A DNA stretch of 64,000 nt, taken from Sipunculus nudus (Eukaryota; Annelida; Sipuncula; Golfingiida; Sipunculidae). The translations under genes were made by a program, and so were the position numbers. Positions 44,683 to 56,939 of the stretch are shown here, one piece after another. Every line of letters begins with the position of its first letter. Position 1 is the first letter of the stretch. The stretch covers positions 64,601,389-64,665,388 of the forward strand of contig CM049315.1 in assembly GCA_026874595.1 (NCBI GenBank). The letters are read 5' to 3'. The notes below the pieces were generated by a model. It saw only the letters and a list, made by a program, of their open reading frames with translations. It did no database searches and was not told the DNA's origin.

Positions 44683-45420
44683 AGCGAACCTGTGACCTTT
44701 TGCCATGGTGCAGCGTCATCCATCGTGCGTCATCTGTCGTGCGTCGTGCATCGTCTGTACATTAACCATAGCTATCTCATAGTGTAACCAAATTTTTTGC
44801 AAATAATCAGTCATCCCAAAAACTCTATCGGATATTGTTTATTTTTTTTCTAACTGCATTTTCTTAGATTTTATAGGGAAAAAGCTAAAAAAGCTTTAAA
44901 AATCTTCTCCAAAACTTTCCAGGCAAATTGTCCAATATTTCACAGAAGTGATCCCTGGAACAATCTCTCTCAAGTTTGTTTGAATGGTTCCATTTCGGAG
45001 ATTTTTGGCTGAGTTACAGGAGGTTGAACTTAGTCATCTGTCCAAAAAACACACTAGAATTAAAATCTCAGAAAAGGCTAGAGCTATTATAATCACCAAA
45101 TTTTATTCCAATGTTTGTCACATATATCATATCTGAAATTGAGGTATTGGATGCGCCACCTACATTGATATGTTTTTTACAAGTGAAAATGTAATTTCAA
45201 ACTCTTCTAACTTATACACTAATTTATGATGAAACTGTTAAGCTGATTGGTTTAAACATTACAAGAATTATTCTATGGTAGGGTTCTGCCAGTTTTATAA
45301 GAATAGATTTGGTAAATACAGCTTTAAAAAAAGCATTGTAGCCAATTGAAAAAGGCTTTCTTTGTCTGAAAACAGATTTGACAACATGCTGAGTTTCAGC
45401 AGCCAAGTCAAGAGGTCACT
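44683..45420 (+). repeat. Repeat family E copy
   Basis: Starts GCGAACCTGTGA..TTTTGCCATGG, then TCGTGCGTC-rich sequence, AACCATAGCTATCTCA, and TTGGCTGAGTTACAGGAGG. Same family at 52,627, 53,778, 55,030 and 57,993. Confidence 0.75.
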
Positions 45421-45571
45421 CAGTACAAACCTGGCTCCGGCGGGTGTCTAGACAATGTGTCTAGACGTCAAGACACAATGTCTAGATGCAGAATTCCCAG
45501 ATTATTGGAACTATATCTTTCAACTGTTTGAAAAAACATGGTTTGCATTTTTAGCAAATCAGTTTTATCAT
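45421..45571. other. GTCTAGAC repeats
   Basis: The palindrome TGTCTAGAC occurs at 45,446 and 45,461, with GTCTAGATG at 45,480. No gene. Confidence 0.5.
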
Positions 45572-47795
45572 CAGGTCACATGTGAACTGCTCCGCCCTCA
45601 TTTTTGTTTGACCTCTGACCTTTCCTCGCTGCCCAGCGTCCATTTGTAAATCAGGTTTATCATCAGGTCACATGTGAATGGCTCTCCCTCATTTTTGGTT
45701 GACCTTTCCTCGCTGCCCAGCGTCCATTTGTGTGTCTGTAATACATAAACCCACATATGTCGGGAACAGTTTGACCGATCAGGCTAAAAATTTTGCACAA
45801 ATGTAGCCCTTTGATAGCTTTATAACATACACTAAAAAGGTGGCGCCACCTGCAACCATTTTTGCACAGCATCCATCTGTTCATTTGCCTTGGGATAATA
45901 TCACTCATATCTCGGCAGTGGTTTGACTTTTTCACCTGAAATTTTGCAGGTTTTTACATCCTGTTTTATGACAGGTGGCGCCACCTACAATCATGTTTAC
46001 TCTGCAGCTATCCAAGCTCATATCTTGGGAAATGTTTGACCGATTTGGCCAAAATTTTGCATGTGTATAGATCTCACATAGCTCTTCACCATAGGCAAAA
46101 CCTGTGGCACCACCTGCAACCACTTATGCACTGCATCCATCTGTTCATATGCCTTAGGATAAAATCTTTCATATCTAAGCAGTGATATGACTTATCCACC
46201 TGAAATTTTGCCGGTTTTTATATCTTGGACAGCTTTCTTGATTTAATGACAGGTGGCGCCACCTACATTCAGGTTTACTCTGCAGACATCCAAGCTCATA
46301 TCTCAGGAACCATTTGACAGATTGGGCCAAAATTTTGCATGTGTATAGATCTCACATAGCTCTTCATCATAGGCAAAACTGGTGGTGCCACCTGCAACCA
46401 CTTATGCACATCTATCTGTTCATCTGCCTTGGGATAAAATCACTCATATCTCAGCAGTGGTTTAACTTATCCACCTGAAATTTTGCAAGTTAATACATCC
46501 TTGAAAGCTTTCTCGATTTATGACAGTCAGCGCCACCTACATTCAGGTTTACTCTGCAGACATCCAAGCTCATATCTCGGGAACCGTTTGACTGATTGGG
46601 CCAAAATTTTGCAAGTTTATAGATCTCACTTTGCTCTTCATCATAGGCAAAACTGGTGGCGCCACCTGCAACCACTTATGCACATCTATCTGTTCATCTG
46701 CCTTGGGATAAAATCACTCATATCTCAGCAGTGGTTTAACTTATCCACCTGAAATTTTGCAAGTTAATACATCCTGGAAAGCTTTCTCGATTTATGACAG
46801 TCGGCGCCACCTACATTCAGGTTTACTCTGCAGACATCCAAGCTCATATCTCGGGAACCATTTGACCGATTGGGCCAAAATTTTGCAAGTGTATAGATCT
46901 CACATTGCTCTTCATCATAGGCAAAACTGGTGGCGCCACCTGCAACCATTAATGCACAGCACCCATCTGTTCATCTGCCTTGGGATAAAATTACTCATAT
47001 CTCAGAAGTGGTTTGACGTATCCACCTGAAATTTTGCAGGTTTATACATCCTGGACAGCTTTCTCGATTTTATGACAGGTGGCGCCACCTACATTCAGGT
47101 TTACTCTGCAGACATCGGAGCACATATCTGAGGAACCGTTTGACCAATTTGGCCAAAATTTTGCATGTGTATAGATCTCACATAGCTCTTCATCATAAGC
47201 AATACCTGTGGTGCCACCTACAACCACTTATGCACAGCTTCCATCTGTTCATCTGCCTTGGGATAAAATCACTCATATCTCAGAAGTGGTTTGACTTATC
47301 CACCTGAAATTTGCAGGTTTATACATCCTTGACAGCTTTCTCTATTTTATGACAGGTGGCGCCATATACATTCAGGTTTACTCTGCAAACATCCAAGCTC
47401 ATATCTCAGGAACCATTTGACCGATTGGGCCAAAAATTTTGCTTGTGTATAGATATCACATAGCTCTTAATCTTAGGCAAAACTGGTGGCGCTGCCTGCA
47501 ACCACTTATGCACAGCATCCATCTGTTCATCTGCGTAGGGATAAAATCTTTCATATCTCAGCAGTGGTTAGACTTATCCACCTGAAATTTTGCACGTTTA
47601 TACATCCTGGACAATTTTCTCAATTTTATGACAGGTGGCACCACCTACATTCACGTTTAAGCTGCAGACATCCATGCTAATATACAACACACCTCACTCT
47701 ATTCCCCTTGCCACTTAATCCATGCCTCACTTCACCCGTCCCACTCTTGATTTCTGCGGATACACATAGTAGCTTGTCGGCTACCCATATTCTAG
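45572..47795 (+). mobile_element. HINE-like family B, 5'-truncated, long tandem core
   Basis: Ends with GCGGATACAC, hairpin GTAGC-TTGTCG-GCTAC and CTAG|T (47,792-47,795). The core is a higher-order array: two diverged half-units of about 136 bp, each starting GGTGGCGCCACCT, make a unit of about 272 bp repeated from about 45,840 to 47,690. The 5' end (TCCGCCAAAAC) is missing. Confidence 0.82.
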
Positions 47796-48814
47796 TTTTA
47801 AAATGTCCTAGTCTGAAACTTGCAGGTCGGAAACGTCCATTTTGCTGAAACCATTATAACTAAGGTAGCTATGCAAGACTTAAGAGGATCAATATTAAAT
47901 TTTTAAAAAAAAACCTCCATTCATACTCCCAAACTTTGCACAGGTGAGCATTAGGCCTGTAGGCCTTGTTTAATGTTTGGTCCTTTTAGAGGATGTTTGT
48001 TGTCGGATTTCAGACCTTTCAGAAATCCAGTATGGCCACCAGGTAGCCATCTTTAAAATGTTGGACATATATAAATGTAATCTTGCAAAGGATTGGGACA
48101 AATATTTCTTAAAAAATATGACCATCATTTATGAAAGTTCAGTACAGTTGGTTTATATTGAATAAAAGTTCATACAGTAGCACGCATTTCTCAATAATTC
48201 TTGCATGGATTTCCCTGAGTTTTTGTTATATATGTTGATTTTAAATTGGGCCTGTGTGGTGCTCCCTTAGAGACTGACAGGTATCAAGCAAGCTATGGGA
48301 TTAGTTCCTGTTAGCTGAACAACCATGCCTCAGACCATCAAATCACCTGTGTTTTAGCCAGACATATGTGATATATATTTCTGTCATTGTAGGAAGTTTC
48401 AACAAAATTGGCAAATAGGTTCTTCCAAAATTTGACTGGAAATTATGAATCTCAGCCCATGATGTTGCTTGGCAGCTAAACATCATGACCCATGGGGCAC
48501 TTGTTACAAATTACATTGATGCACTTTTTCTCAGTAATGGATTACACGGTGTCTCGGCCTGAAATTTCGCGTGTTGTATCCATCTGTAGAACTGTTTTAG
48601 TGAAAAGTGCACATGTATGTGGATGAAAAATTGTCAACTCAGATGCCACAAACTTGGAGTCATGTCATGTCAGGAACATTCAGTGCCTTACTTTAGCCAT
48701 GCCTCTGTGATTTGGCAGATCATGGGGGATTTTACATAGACTGAAATTATGCATGGCCATACATTTTGGATAGTTATGTTGTATACAAGATTTATGGTGC
48801 CACCTATAATTGTA
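47796..48814. other. No gene seen
   Basis: Unique sequence. The last 100 bp before the HINE at 48,815 resemble other family text (GGTGCCACCTATAATTGTA). Confidence 0.5.
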
Positions 48815-50000
48815 TCCGCCAAAACAGAGTTTTGTGGATACTATGTTTTCAGCTGCACGCTGCCGCCGCCGCCGCGGCTGCCGCGTAGGTGTCCGGAGAA
48901 CTCCTCCGTAACCGCTGGGCGGAATTTTACGAAACCCGGGATTATGTTTGGGTCACATGTGAACTGCTGCACCCCGTTTTTTTTTTTACCTCTGACCTTT
49001 CCTCTGCGCTCTGCATCCCTTTGTGCGTCTGTTTCCACACATAAACCCACATATCTCGGGAACCGTTTGACGGATCAGGAAAATTTTTTTGCACAAATGT
49101 AGCCCTTGGAGAGCTTTATAACATACACAAAAAATGGTGGAGCCACCTGCAACCATGTTTGCACAGTGTCCATCTGTTCGTCTGCCTTGGGTTAAAATCA
49201 CTCATATCTCTGCAGTGATTTGACTAATTCACCTGAAATTCGGCATGCGTATACATCCTGGATAGCTTTTCTGATTTTATGACAGGTGGCGCCACCTACA
49301 TTCACATTTACGCTGCAGACATCCAAGCTCATATCTCGGGAACCGTTTGACCGAATGGGCCAAAATTTTGCATGTGTATAGATCTCACATAGCTCTTTAT
49401 CATATGCAAAACTGGTGGCGCCACCTGTAGCCATTTTTGCACAGCTCCCATCTGTTTGTCTGCCATGGGATAAAATCACTCATATCTCGGCAGTGGTTTG
49501 ACATATCTGGCTAAAATTTTGCAGGTTTATACATCCCCGACAGCTCTCTTGATTTTATGACAGGTGGCCCCACCGGCATTCTAGTTTATGCAGCAGATAT
49601 CCAAGCTCATATCTTGGGAACCGTTTGACCGATTGGGCCAAAGTTGTGCATGTGTATAGTTCTCACATAGCTCTTTATCATACGCAAAACTGGTGGCGCC
49701 ACCTTCAACCATTTTTGCACAGCGTCCATCTGTTTGTCTGCCATGGGCTAAAATCATTCATAAATATATAGTGGTTTGACTTATCTGCCTCAAATTTTGC
49801 ATATGTATACAACTTGGACGGCTTTCTGGATTTTGTGGTAGGTGGCGCAACCTACATACACCATTTGGCTGCAGACATCCATGCTAATATGCAACACTTC
49901 ACTCTATTTCCCCTTGCCACTCAATCCATGCCTCACTTCACCCGTTCCACTCCGATTTAGGCGGATACATGTAGTCGCTTGTCGACTACCCGTATTCTAG
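48815..50000 (+). mobile_element. HINE-like family B, complete copy
   Basis: A|TCCGCCAAAACAGAG at 48,815; inverted GGCGGATAC near 49,960; hairpin GTAGTCG-CTTGT-CGACTAC; CTAG|T at 49,997-50,000. 1,186 bp with about four 136-bp half-units in the core. No helicase, so non-autonomous. It ends about 500 bp upstream of the TIR exon. Confidence 0.85.
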
Positions 50001-50508
50001 TTTTTTTGGTTTCATGCATCTGAGCACATAGCCCAAGAGTGGTTTGAAGCATCTGCCTGAAATTTTGCATGTCAATACATCTTCGATGGCTTTCTCTTAC
50101 ATAAGACTGGTGGTGCCACCTACAGTCATTTTGTGTTGTGTACATCTATGCCAGTATTTCAGGAGTGATGTTTGTGTAATTGGTGCTTATATTTAGATTC
50201 AAATTGTTTAGTACCTGCAATGAACATATACATGTCATACGTACTTGAAAAGTAATGGTCCAGCATGGAAGCATTATACCTGATGTATATCCCATTGCAC
50301 AGGTTCGCAATAGGCCTTGTTATCATATTCTAAAAGTGAACCACATGAAAGAAAAATCCCTGTGAACATCTCCAGATTAAAAGCTGTTTATCTGATAGAA
50401 CTGTTGATTTTCCATGGGTGCAGATGGTATATATTAATGCTCAGTGCCACACATATATGGAAGTAAAATAAGAAATTAAAACAAATACTTACTTCCTTTT
50501 ATTTGTAG
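50001..50508 (+). other. Sequence upstream of the TIR exon
   Basis: Residual repeat text to about 50,180, then unique AT-rich sequence ending in a good splice acceptor (CTTCCTTTTATTTGTAG, AG at 50,507-50,508). No promoter is evident. Confidence 0.5.
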
Positions 50509-50978
50509 ATCTGTTCTCAGTTGCCATCTGGTTACCATGACAACCAAGAAAGCCACAGGTGATATTATTGTGCCTGATCTTAAAGAAGGGGAGGAGTACC
50601 ATGCTTTTATAGCACACAGCAGTAAAGACTTGGCATTTGTGGAGACCTTAGTGGAAGAACTTGAGCAGTATGGGTTTAAGTTCTGCTTTAACGAGCGAGA
50701 CTTTGTTCCAGGACATTCTACAATCACCTCCATCTGTGACTCAATAAAAAAGAGCCGCCGAACCATTATATTACTATCAGAGAGTTTCCTGAAGAGTGAC
50801 TGGTTTGACTTTGAGGTGTCAGAGTCAATCAGTAAAACTAATGATGTTCAAAAGAAAATCATAATTCCAATTTTGTACAAGTTAAAGGAAAAGGATATTC
50901 CTCACTACGTCCGCAATGTGACCTACATTGATCATGATGACCCATATTTTTTCCGTCGACTCAGAAGAGCTTTAACAG
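50509..50978 (+). CDS. TIR-STING: TIR-domain exon of a TIR-STING gene
   Basis: Exon bounded by a pyrimidine-rich acceptor and the donor CAG|GTAGGA (50,979). ATG at 50,537 has a good context (ACCATGA); the frame is open to the exon start, so an upstream exon cannot be excluded. It gives 147 codons plus one base (phase 1). Residues 21-145 form a full Toll/interleukin-1 receptor domain: box 1 YHAFIAHSS (21-29), box 2 RDFVPG (54-59, the BB loop), a W-x3-E motif at W89/E93 where NAD-cleaving TIR domains keep the catalytic Glu, and FFRRLRRAL as box 3. No signal peptide or membrane span. It splices in frame to the STING exon at 54,644. Such TIR domains either signal by assembly or cleave NAD; which applies cannot be read from the sequence. 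Confidence 0.92.
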
Positions 50979-51584
50979 GTAGGAAATTTTGATAGTATAA
51001 TGTCTGGTGTCTGTAATCATAATGCAACATCAGCCTACATGTTAGTGACTGCTATAACCCTACGATCAACTGGCTGGTGACAATTGTGAAACCTAGTTGG
51101 GTTCAGCCATCGGCTGGAGGTAAAAACCTTACAGTATTTGGCATATAGCATTTGGTTGTACTGAATATCAGTATGGAAATAACACTTTGGTAAGTATAAT
51201 TGCCAATTCATAGGTTCTTTTTATAAAATTATTGACACAGCTCTCCCAGTGTTTGCATCTGAGTGACTTAGCATTTGATGGTGCAGGCAATTGGTCCTGT
51301 ATTGTCCTAAAGTTTCAGGACCGGTTCAAATTATTATCAAATGATTATGAACAGCTCTTTTACAGTATAGAAGATATCACAGTTTATCTTTATATATATC
51401 AGCCTGTTAAAAATACTGGTTTCTAACCTCGGATAAACTAAAGCTATATTAAGGTAAGCTATGGCTCCTCATCACCTTTAAAACAGGAAACACACTGGGA
51501 GAAAATCAATATTTGCCAAGCAGGTATTGAACTACCATGCATTCCCAACCAATTCAGAATCTGTTTCATTTCATAAACACATTT

Positions 51585-52626
51585 TTAGCTCAGCTGACTA
51601 TAAGTCATCTGAGGTATAGTCATTGTCATTTATCCATCGGCTGTCCGTCCGTCTGTAGTGCTGTCTGTCCGTCCGTTAAAGGTATGTTTTGAAACCGTTG
51701 GACCTATGAATCCGAAATTCGGCATACAGTTATATGTCCCCAAAATCTCCTACCATACCAAAAATTGGGTAATTAGGACTCTGTTTTCCAAAAGAAAAAC
51801 TTTAGTTGCTCTATAAGACTGCCTTATATCAAAACAAATGATCTGAAATTGATCATAGTAAATATGCATATTCTTCCATACATTTTCTATGTACATACCA
51901 GAAATTAGGTCAGTATTGCATAATATGTGGAAGTTAAGGTCCCAAACATAATGCACCTCATAAAAAATCAGGAAATATATTTACTGACTTAACATAAGAA
52001 TGGCTGAAGCTAGAGACTTTTCCAGGGATATAACTCCATTTAATCAAGATTCAATTGTATACCGAAAATAAGATATGAATTTTTTAAATTTTATAACTTA
52101 TTCGCATAAATATAATATCAGTACCTTAAATTTTGCCCAAATTTGGGCATGGCATAATTTTTTCCTTGTTAGCACTGTTGATTTAATTTTCATATCATGC
52201 ACACGAAAGGGTTTCAGCTTCTAAATTCTGAAATTTGAAAGGAATTAACCAAAAACTAGCTTTTTTACAGTTTTTTATGAGACCATGTCACACCTAGGCT
52301 TTACAGAAGCTCCTCTATATGTCCCCTTATTGACCTTTCTTTCTTGAAGCAAGGCATATACTGCAGCCAGCCAGCTCTTTGGTGGCTTCACCTGGATCTA
52401 ACTGTTCAACCCACTCCTCTTGTAATTGTTTTGGCCAAAAACATGACAATAAACAATAATTAAAAAAATTATTGGTTTATATTAACAACTTAAGAAGAAT
52501 AAATGGAAAAGGAATTTTATAGTTAATGAGTAACAGGGACCTTGCAATTACTGATGTTTTATGGATCTTTTATGGATTGCTGAAAATATATTTCAAATGA
52601 CACCATGCAGTCACCATTGGGTATTT
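51585..52626 (+). mobile_element. HINE-like family D copy in the intron
   Basis: Begins TTTAGCTCAGCTGACTATAAG and GTCATCTGAGGTATAG. Interior as in 36,490-37,390. The 3' end is replaced by family E at 52,627. Confidence 0.72.
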
Positions 52627-53570
52627 TTAGCGAACCTGTGAGCTTATGCAATGGTATGGAGTCGTCCAGCATCCGTCGGCCGTCGTGCATCGTCTGGAAG
52701 TTAAGCCATACTATCTTGAAAACGGCGAGAGTTAGCATCACAAAATTTTATGCAAAAAATTAGTCATCTAAAAAACTCTATTGGATTTTGCTTATTTTTT
52801 GGCTCACTGCATTTTCTTAGATTTTATAGGGAGAAAGCTTAAAAGGCTTTAAAAATCTTCTGCTCCGAAACTGTTCAGCCAAATTGTCCAATATTTCACA
52901 AAATTTATTCCTGGAACTATCTCTCTCAAGTCTAAGTCATCTGTCCAAAAAAGCATACTAAAATTACAATCTCAGAAACAGCTGGAGCTATGATCACCAA
53001 ATTTTTAACCGTATCATATTGAAGGCTACATAAAATTTCTTCTCAGGAACCGTATGGCTAAATTGTTTAATATCGCACAGAAATAATCCTAGGGTAGTGC
53101 TTTCTGAACTTTGTTCAATCGGTCTCAGTTCAGTGACCTTCGGCTGAGTTATGGGAAGCTGAATTTAGTCATATGCCATAACAGCCCATTTTAGCTCAGT
53201 GGCTACAAAGATCTTCTTCTGAAAAGCTACTCAGCCAAATTCTTAAATCTCAAACATTAATTATTCTTAGATGTTGATAATTCAAGTTTGTTCAAATGGT
53301 TTTGGTTCAGTGTTTTTGGCTGAGTTATGGGAAGCTTAACTTAGCCATTTTGCTGCATTTTCCCATGTAAGTTATAAACATGCAAAACGTTTTTTGACTG
53401 GCTCCACTGAGGCCAATTTGTTTAATATGTTCCAAGAATAATCGCCTGAATAATTCTTATAATAATTGTCTTTTATGGTTCCAAAGAATGAATTTTGGCT
53501 GAATTATAAAGATTGAATTTAGTCATTTTACCATATATGTTAGCTGTGTGAAGCAGGTACATCTAGCCTT
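52627..53570 (+). repeat. Repeat family E copy in the intron
   Basis: Starts TTAGCGAACCTGTGAGC. Later blocks (TTTTGGCTGAGTTATGGGAAGC) repeat two or three times with a spacing of about 170 bp. A third, short copy starts at 53,778 (TCGAACCTGTGAGC). Confidence 0.72.
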
Positions 53571-54239
53571 GCACAAAATGTAGATTTATGATTTTAGATA
53601 TTCCTCATGCCAGGCAATGTATACAATCACAGGCATACAGCTTTCTGTGGGTATATAAAGACGGCTGTACATGGATTATAAATAATTGGTATGCATTCTC
53701 AACTTAATTCAAGATTTTGCCATCAGTGAGATGTATCTGTATTATAATTTTGCATTCAGTATGCATCTGTAGTAATTTTTGTCGAACCTGTGAGCTAATG
53801 TGATGTGGCGGCATCTGTCATCTGTACGTTAACCCACACAATCTCGAAAAACAACTGGAGCTAGCATCATGCAATATAATGCCAAAAATTAGCCATCTTA
53901 AGAAACTCTGCATTTTCTTAGATTTTATAGAGAAACAGCTAAAAAAACCTTTAAAAATCTTCTCGTCCGAAACTGTCAGGCCAAATTGTTCAATACTTCA
54001 CAGAAATAATCTTTTATACCATCTTTCTCAAGTTTGTTGGAATGGTTCAAGTTTTGTCAAATTTGGCCGAGTAACAGGAAGTTGAACTTAAGAGATGGTT
54101 AAAGGTGTAAATTATTGTGGAAATACATTTTATTAAGCACTGGATAAAAGTATCTGATTCACTCCGCAGCGGATATTTTGAATTAGACAAAGTCAGTGTA
54201 TGGCTCACTGGAATTTGTAGCTGAAATTGCTAGCCGCTG

Positions 54240-54310
54240 GGTTCCACATGGTCGGTTTGTGGCCAGCGGTCGATATCAACGGCCGGTATGTCCCTAAACC
54301 GACACTGGCC
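54240..54310 (+). repeat. CGGCCGATAT family relic
   Basis: AGCGGTCGATATCAACGGCC and GGTATGTCCCTAAACCG match the 20.2-20.8 kb units in order, with mutations in the boxes. Confidence 0.7.
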
Positions 54311-54643
54311 AGCTCTTTTAAACTACCTTTATCCAGGTCTCACTACCAACTCTAGAGGTTTACATCACATGAACCAGTTCAGAAAAAAACATACCTGACA
54401 GCAGCAAACTTGGCCAGGCTGGTTCCTGCTCTAAGTTTACAAGCACTTTAGTGTTACAAAGAAATAAATTAGTGATAATTATAACAGTTGTCAACAAAAT
54501 AACTGACTTCCTGCATGATTAAAACCTTAGAAAGCACCATAGATCCTGTGTTGCCAGTATCTGCAGCTTTAAGCTTTGACCATCACCTTAACCTTGATTT
54601 GTAAATGACTTGACCATGACCTTGTATGACCTTAATGTTACAG

Positions 54644-54739
54644 ATGAGGCCAGCCTGTCTTCTACTGTGCCTGCAGGCAATGTTGCTCATGGTTTGGCCT
54701 GGTCCTACTTTTACGGTTTCCTAAACCTTGTACTTCCAG
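54644..54739 (+). CDS. TIR-STING: First STING ligand-binding-domain exon of the TIR-STING gene
   Basis: 96-bp exon between TTACAG and the consensus donor GTAAGC. It starts with two bases that complete the codon left by the TIR exon (G|AT) and ends in phase 1 again. After a short linker (DEASLSSTVPAG) comes VAHGLAWSYFYGFLNLVLP, unmistakably the first helix of the STING cyclic-dinucleotide-binding domain. By human numbering S162 and G166 are kept and Y167, which stacks on the ligand base, is Phe. The vertebrate membrane helices that precede this helix are absent; the TIR domain takes their place, as in known oyster TIR-STING. The rest of the STING domain was not found in the next 9 kb and probably lies beyond 64,000. 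Confidence 0.88.
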
Positions 54740-55029
54740 GTAAGCAAATAAATCATTTGTATATGTGTAATATTCTCACAGACACAGGTACAGACACAGC
54801 AGAGCATGCCATGTCATGCAGTGCCTCAGGCTAGATCACAGTCATAGTAAAACAACATATTGGAGTGGATTCTTTAGTATAAATTGGGTTGTAAACATTT
54901 AATTGATGGTTGTGTTACATTGTGGTTCACAGCCATCAAACTGTCACATTTGACACAGGAATTTATCAGTCTATTTCAGTTTCCTTTCATAGGAAGTATC
55001 TGTGCAACTTTCAGCTGTGCAAGACTAGT
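54740..55029 (+). other. Intron sequence, nothing recognised
   Basis: Starts at the donor GTAAGC. No following STING exon seen. Confidence 0.5.
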
Positions 55030-55780
55030 AGCACCATCTTCATTTTCTTTTTGGCTGAGTTACAGGAGGTTGAACTTTGTCTTCTGTCCAAAAAAAACAT
55101 ATTAAAATTTCCATCTCAGACACGGCTGGAGCTATCATCACCAAATTTTTATGCCAATGTTGGTCACATAGGTCATATCTGAAATTGAGGTATTGGTGGC
55201 GCCACCTGCATCGGCCTTTTTTGTACGGGGTCATCAGTGCCTGTATCACACTGAGGGCTACAACAAAAACTTCTCTAAAACCATATGGCCAATTTTTTTA
55301 ATATCGCACAGAAATGATCGTAGGGCAGTGCTTTCCGAAGTTTGTTCAAATGGTCTCAGTTCAGTGACTTTTGGCTGAGTTATGGGAAGCTGAATTTAGT
55401 CATATGCCATTACAGCCCATTTAGCTCAGTTGCTACAAAGATCTTCTTCTCAAAAACCACTGGGCCAAATTCTTAAATCTCACACATAAATTATCCTCAG
55501 ATGTTGATATTTCAAGTTTGTTCAAATGGTTTGATGAGTTACGGGAAGCTGAACTAAGCCAGATTGCTGTATCTTCCTATAGAGTTATAAACCTGCGAAA
55601 CGTTTTTCGACTGATGCCACTGAAGCCAGTTTGTTAAATATTTTACAAGAATAATTCATACAATAATTCTTATAATAATTGTCATTAATGGTTCCACATG
55701 AATGATTTTTGGCTGAATTATGGAGATTGTAATGAGTCATTTTACAATATATGTTAGCTGTGTGATGCTGTTACATTTGC
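55030..55780 (+). repeat. Repeat family E copy
   Basis: TTTGGCTGAGTTACAGGAGG, AAACGGCTGGAGCTATCATC-type text and GGTGGCGCCACCTGCATCGG, as in 57,993-58,505. Confidence 0.72.
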
Positions 55781-56119
55781 CTGGCACCAGTTTACCAGCA
55801 TCTATTACATCATGCCAATAGACATTTAGATTTCTGGTTATATTTGGTTATTACTGACAAGAAAATTCTTAAAATATTTAGATTTATGATTAAATTTATT
55901 GATCATACCAGGCAGTTTTATAATCATGGATGTTCAGCTCTCTGTGGCTATATAAAGACAACTGTACATGGTTTATAAATTATTGGTATCCCTTCTCAAC
56001 TTAATCTTAGAATTTGCCATCAATGAGATATATCTGTATTTTAATTTTGCATTCAGTATGCATCTGTAATAATTTAACATATATTCCTTATTTCTTTTTT
56101 TTTTATAAAAAGTCAGCTG
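55781..56119 (+). other. Diverged repeat sequence, no gene
   Basis: Similar to 53,600-53,780 (GTATATAAAG.CGGCTGTACATGG..TATAAAT.ATTGGTAT), so part of the same repeat neighbourhood. Confidence 0.5.
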
Positions 56120-56580
56120 AAAAGCATTTTATATTGGGAAAATTAATTTCAAAGTTATTTCAAGTAGGGACCACTTTTGTGTACAGATGGCAGCACTTGG
56201 TTTACCATTGGCAGATTGCCAGTGCCTTGATGTTGACCATTAGCCAAGATAATGTCAGCACTATAAATAGTTTTGGCACAGTGCCAGGATTGGAAGTGCT
56301 GCCAGGTATAGGGCAAGGGTTCACTCAGTGCAGTAGCTGCATTCTATTTATAGCTTTGGCAGACTGCTCACTGCATCAGATTTGGCACCAAAGTTCACCC
56401 TGGATCTATTTATAGCTTTGGCAGACTGCCAAATGTGTCAGCATATGCAACAGGTCAAGAGTTCACTCAGTGCAGCCCGGTACAGGTCAAAAGTTCACTC
56501 AGTCTAGCCAGGTGCAGGTCAAGAGTTCACTCAGTGCAGTAGCTTGAAGCAGCAATTTGTCACAGTTCACTCGGGGGCAA
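56120..56580 (+). repeat. Repeat family F, copy 1
   Basis: TTTCAAAGTTATTTCAAGTAG to TTGAAGCAGCAATTTGTCAC recurs at 58,514-58,950 at about 95%. It contains tandem CAGGTCAAGAGTTCACTCAGT units. Frames in it (for example 56,014-56,415) are repeat-derived. Confidence 0.85.
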
Positions 56581-56939
56581 CTGCCTGACTCACCTAAGCC
56601 TCGTCAGCCCTGTGCATCAAACTCTGGGAAAGTTTGATGTATTGGCCTGATATTTTGACCTGTCTATGCATCTTTGATGGTATTCTTATTTACAATGTGC
56701 CACCAACATTGACTTTTGCAGTGTATGTGCCTGCTTATTTCTACAGAGGAATTTGATACATCAGCCTAAAATTGGGCCTGTTTATACATCCGGTAGCTTT
56801 ATAGTGTAGAAGACTGGTGGCGCCAAATACAATAATTTTTGCACAGTGCTTATGTCCCTGCTTATTTCACAGGAGGGGTTTGACATATCAGTCTGACATT
56901 GGGCATAAAAGACTGGTGGTGCCAGCTACAGTCATTGTA

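Larger units (their letters stand above)
50979..54643 (+). other. Intron between TIR and STING exons
   Basis: 3,665 bp from GTAGGA to TTACAG. Apart from its first 600 bp it is made of repeats: family D (51,585-52,626), family E (52,627-53,570 and 53,770-54,110) and a CGGCCGATAT relic (54,240-54,310). No other exon was recognised inside. A short exon that keeps the phase could be missed. Confidence 0.75.

Noticed and set aside
54884-55182. Frames after the STING exon as further STING coding sequence
   Set aside because: They run into repeat family E and show none of the later STING blocks.
56014-56415. 133-codon frame, also seen in part at 58,550-58,786
   Set aside because: It lies in duplicated repeat family F, and the two copies diverge in frame; the text is repeat-derived.
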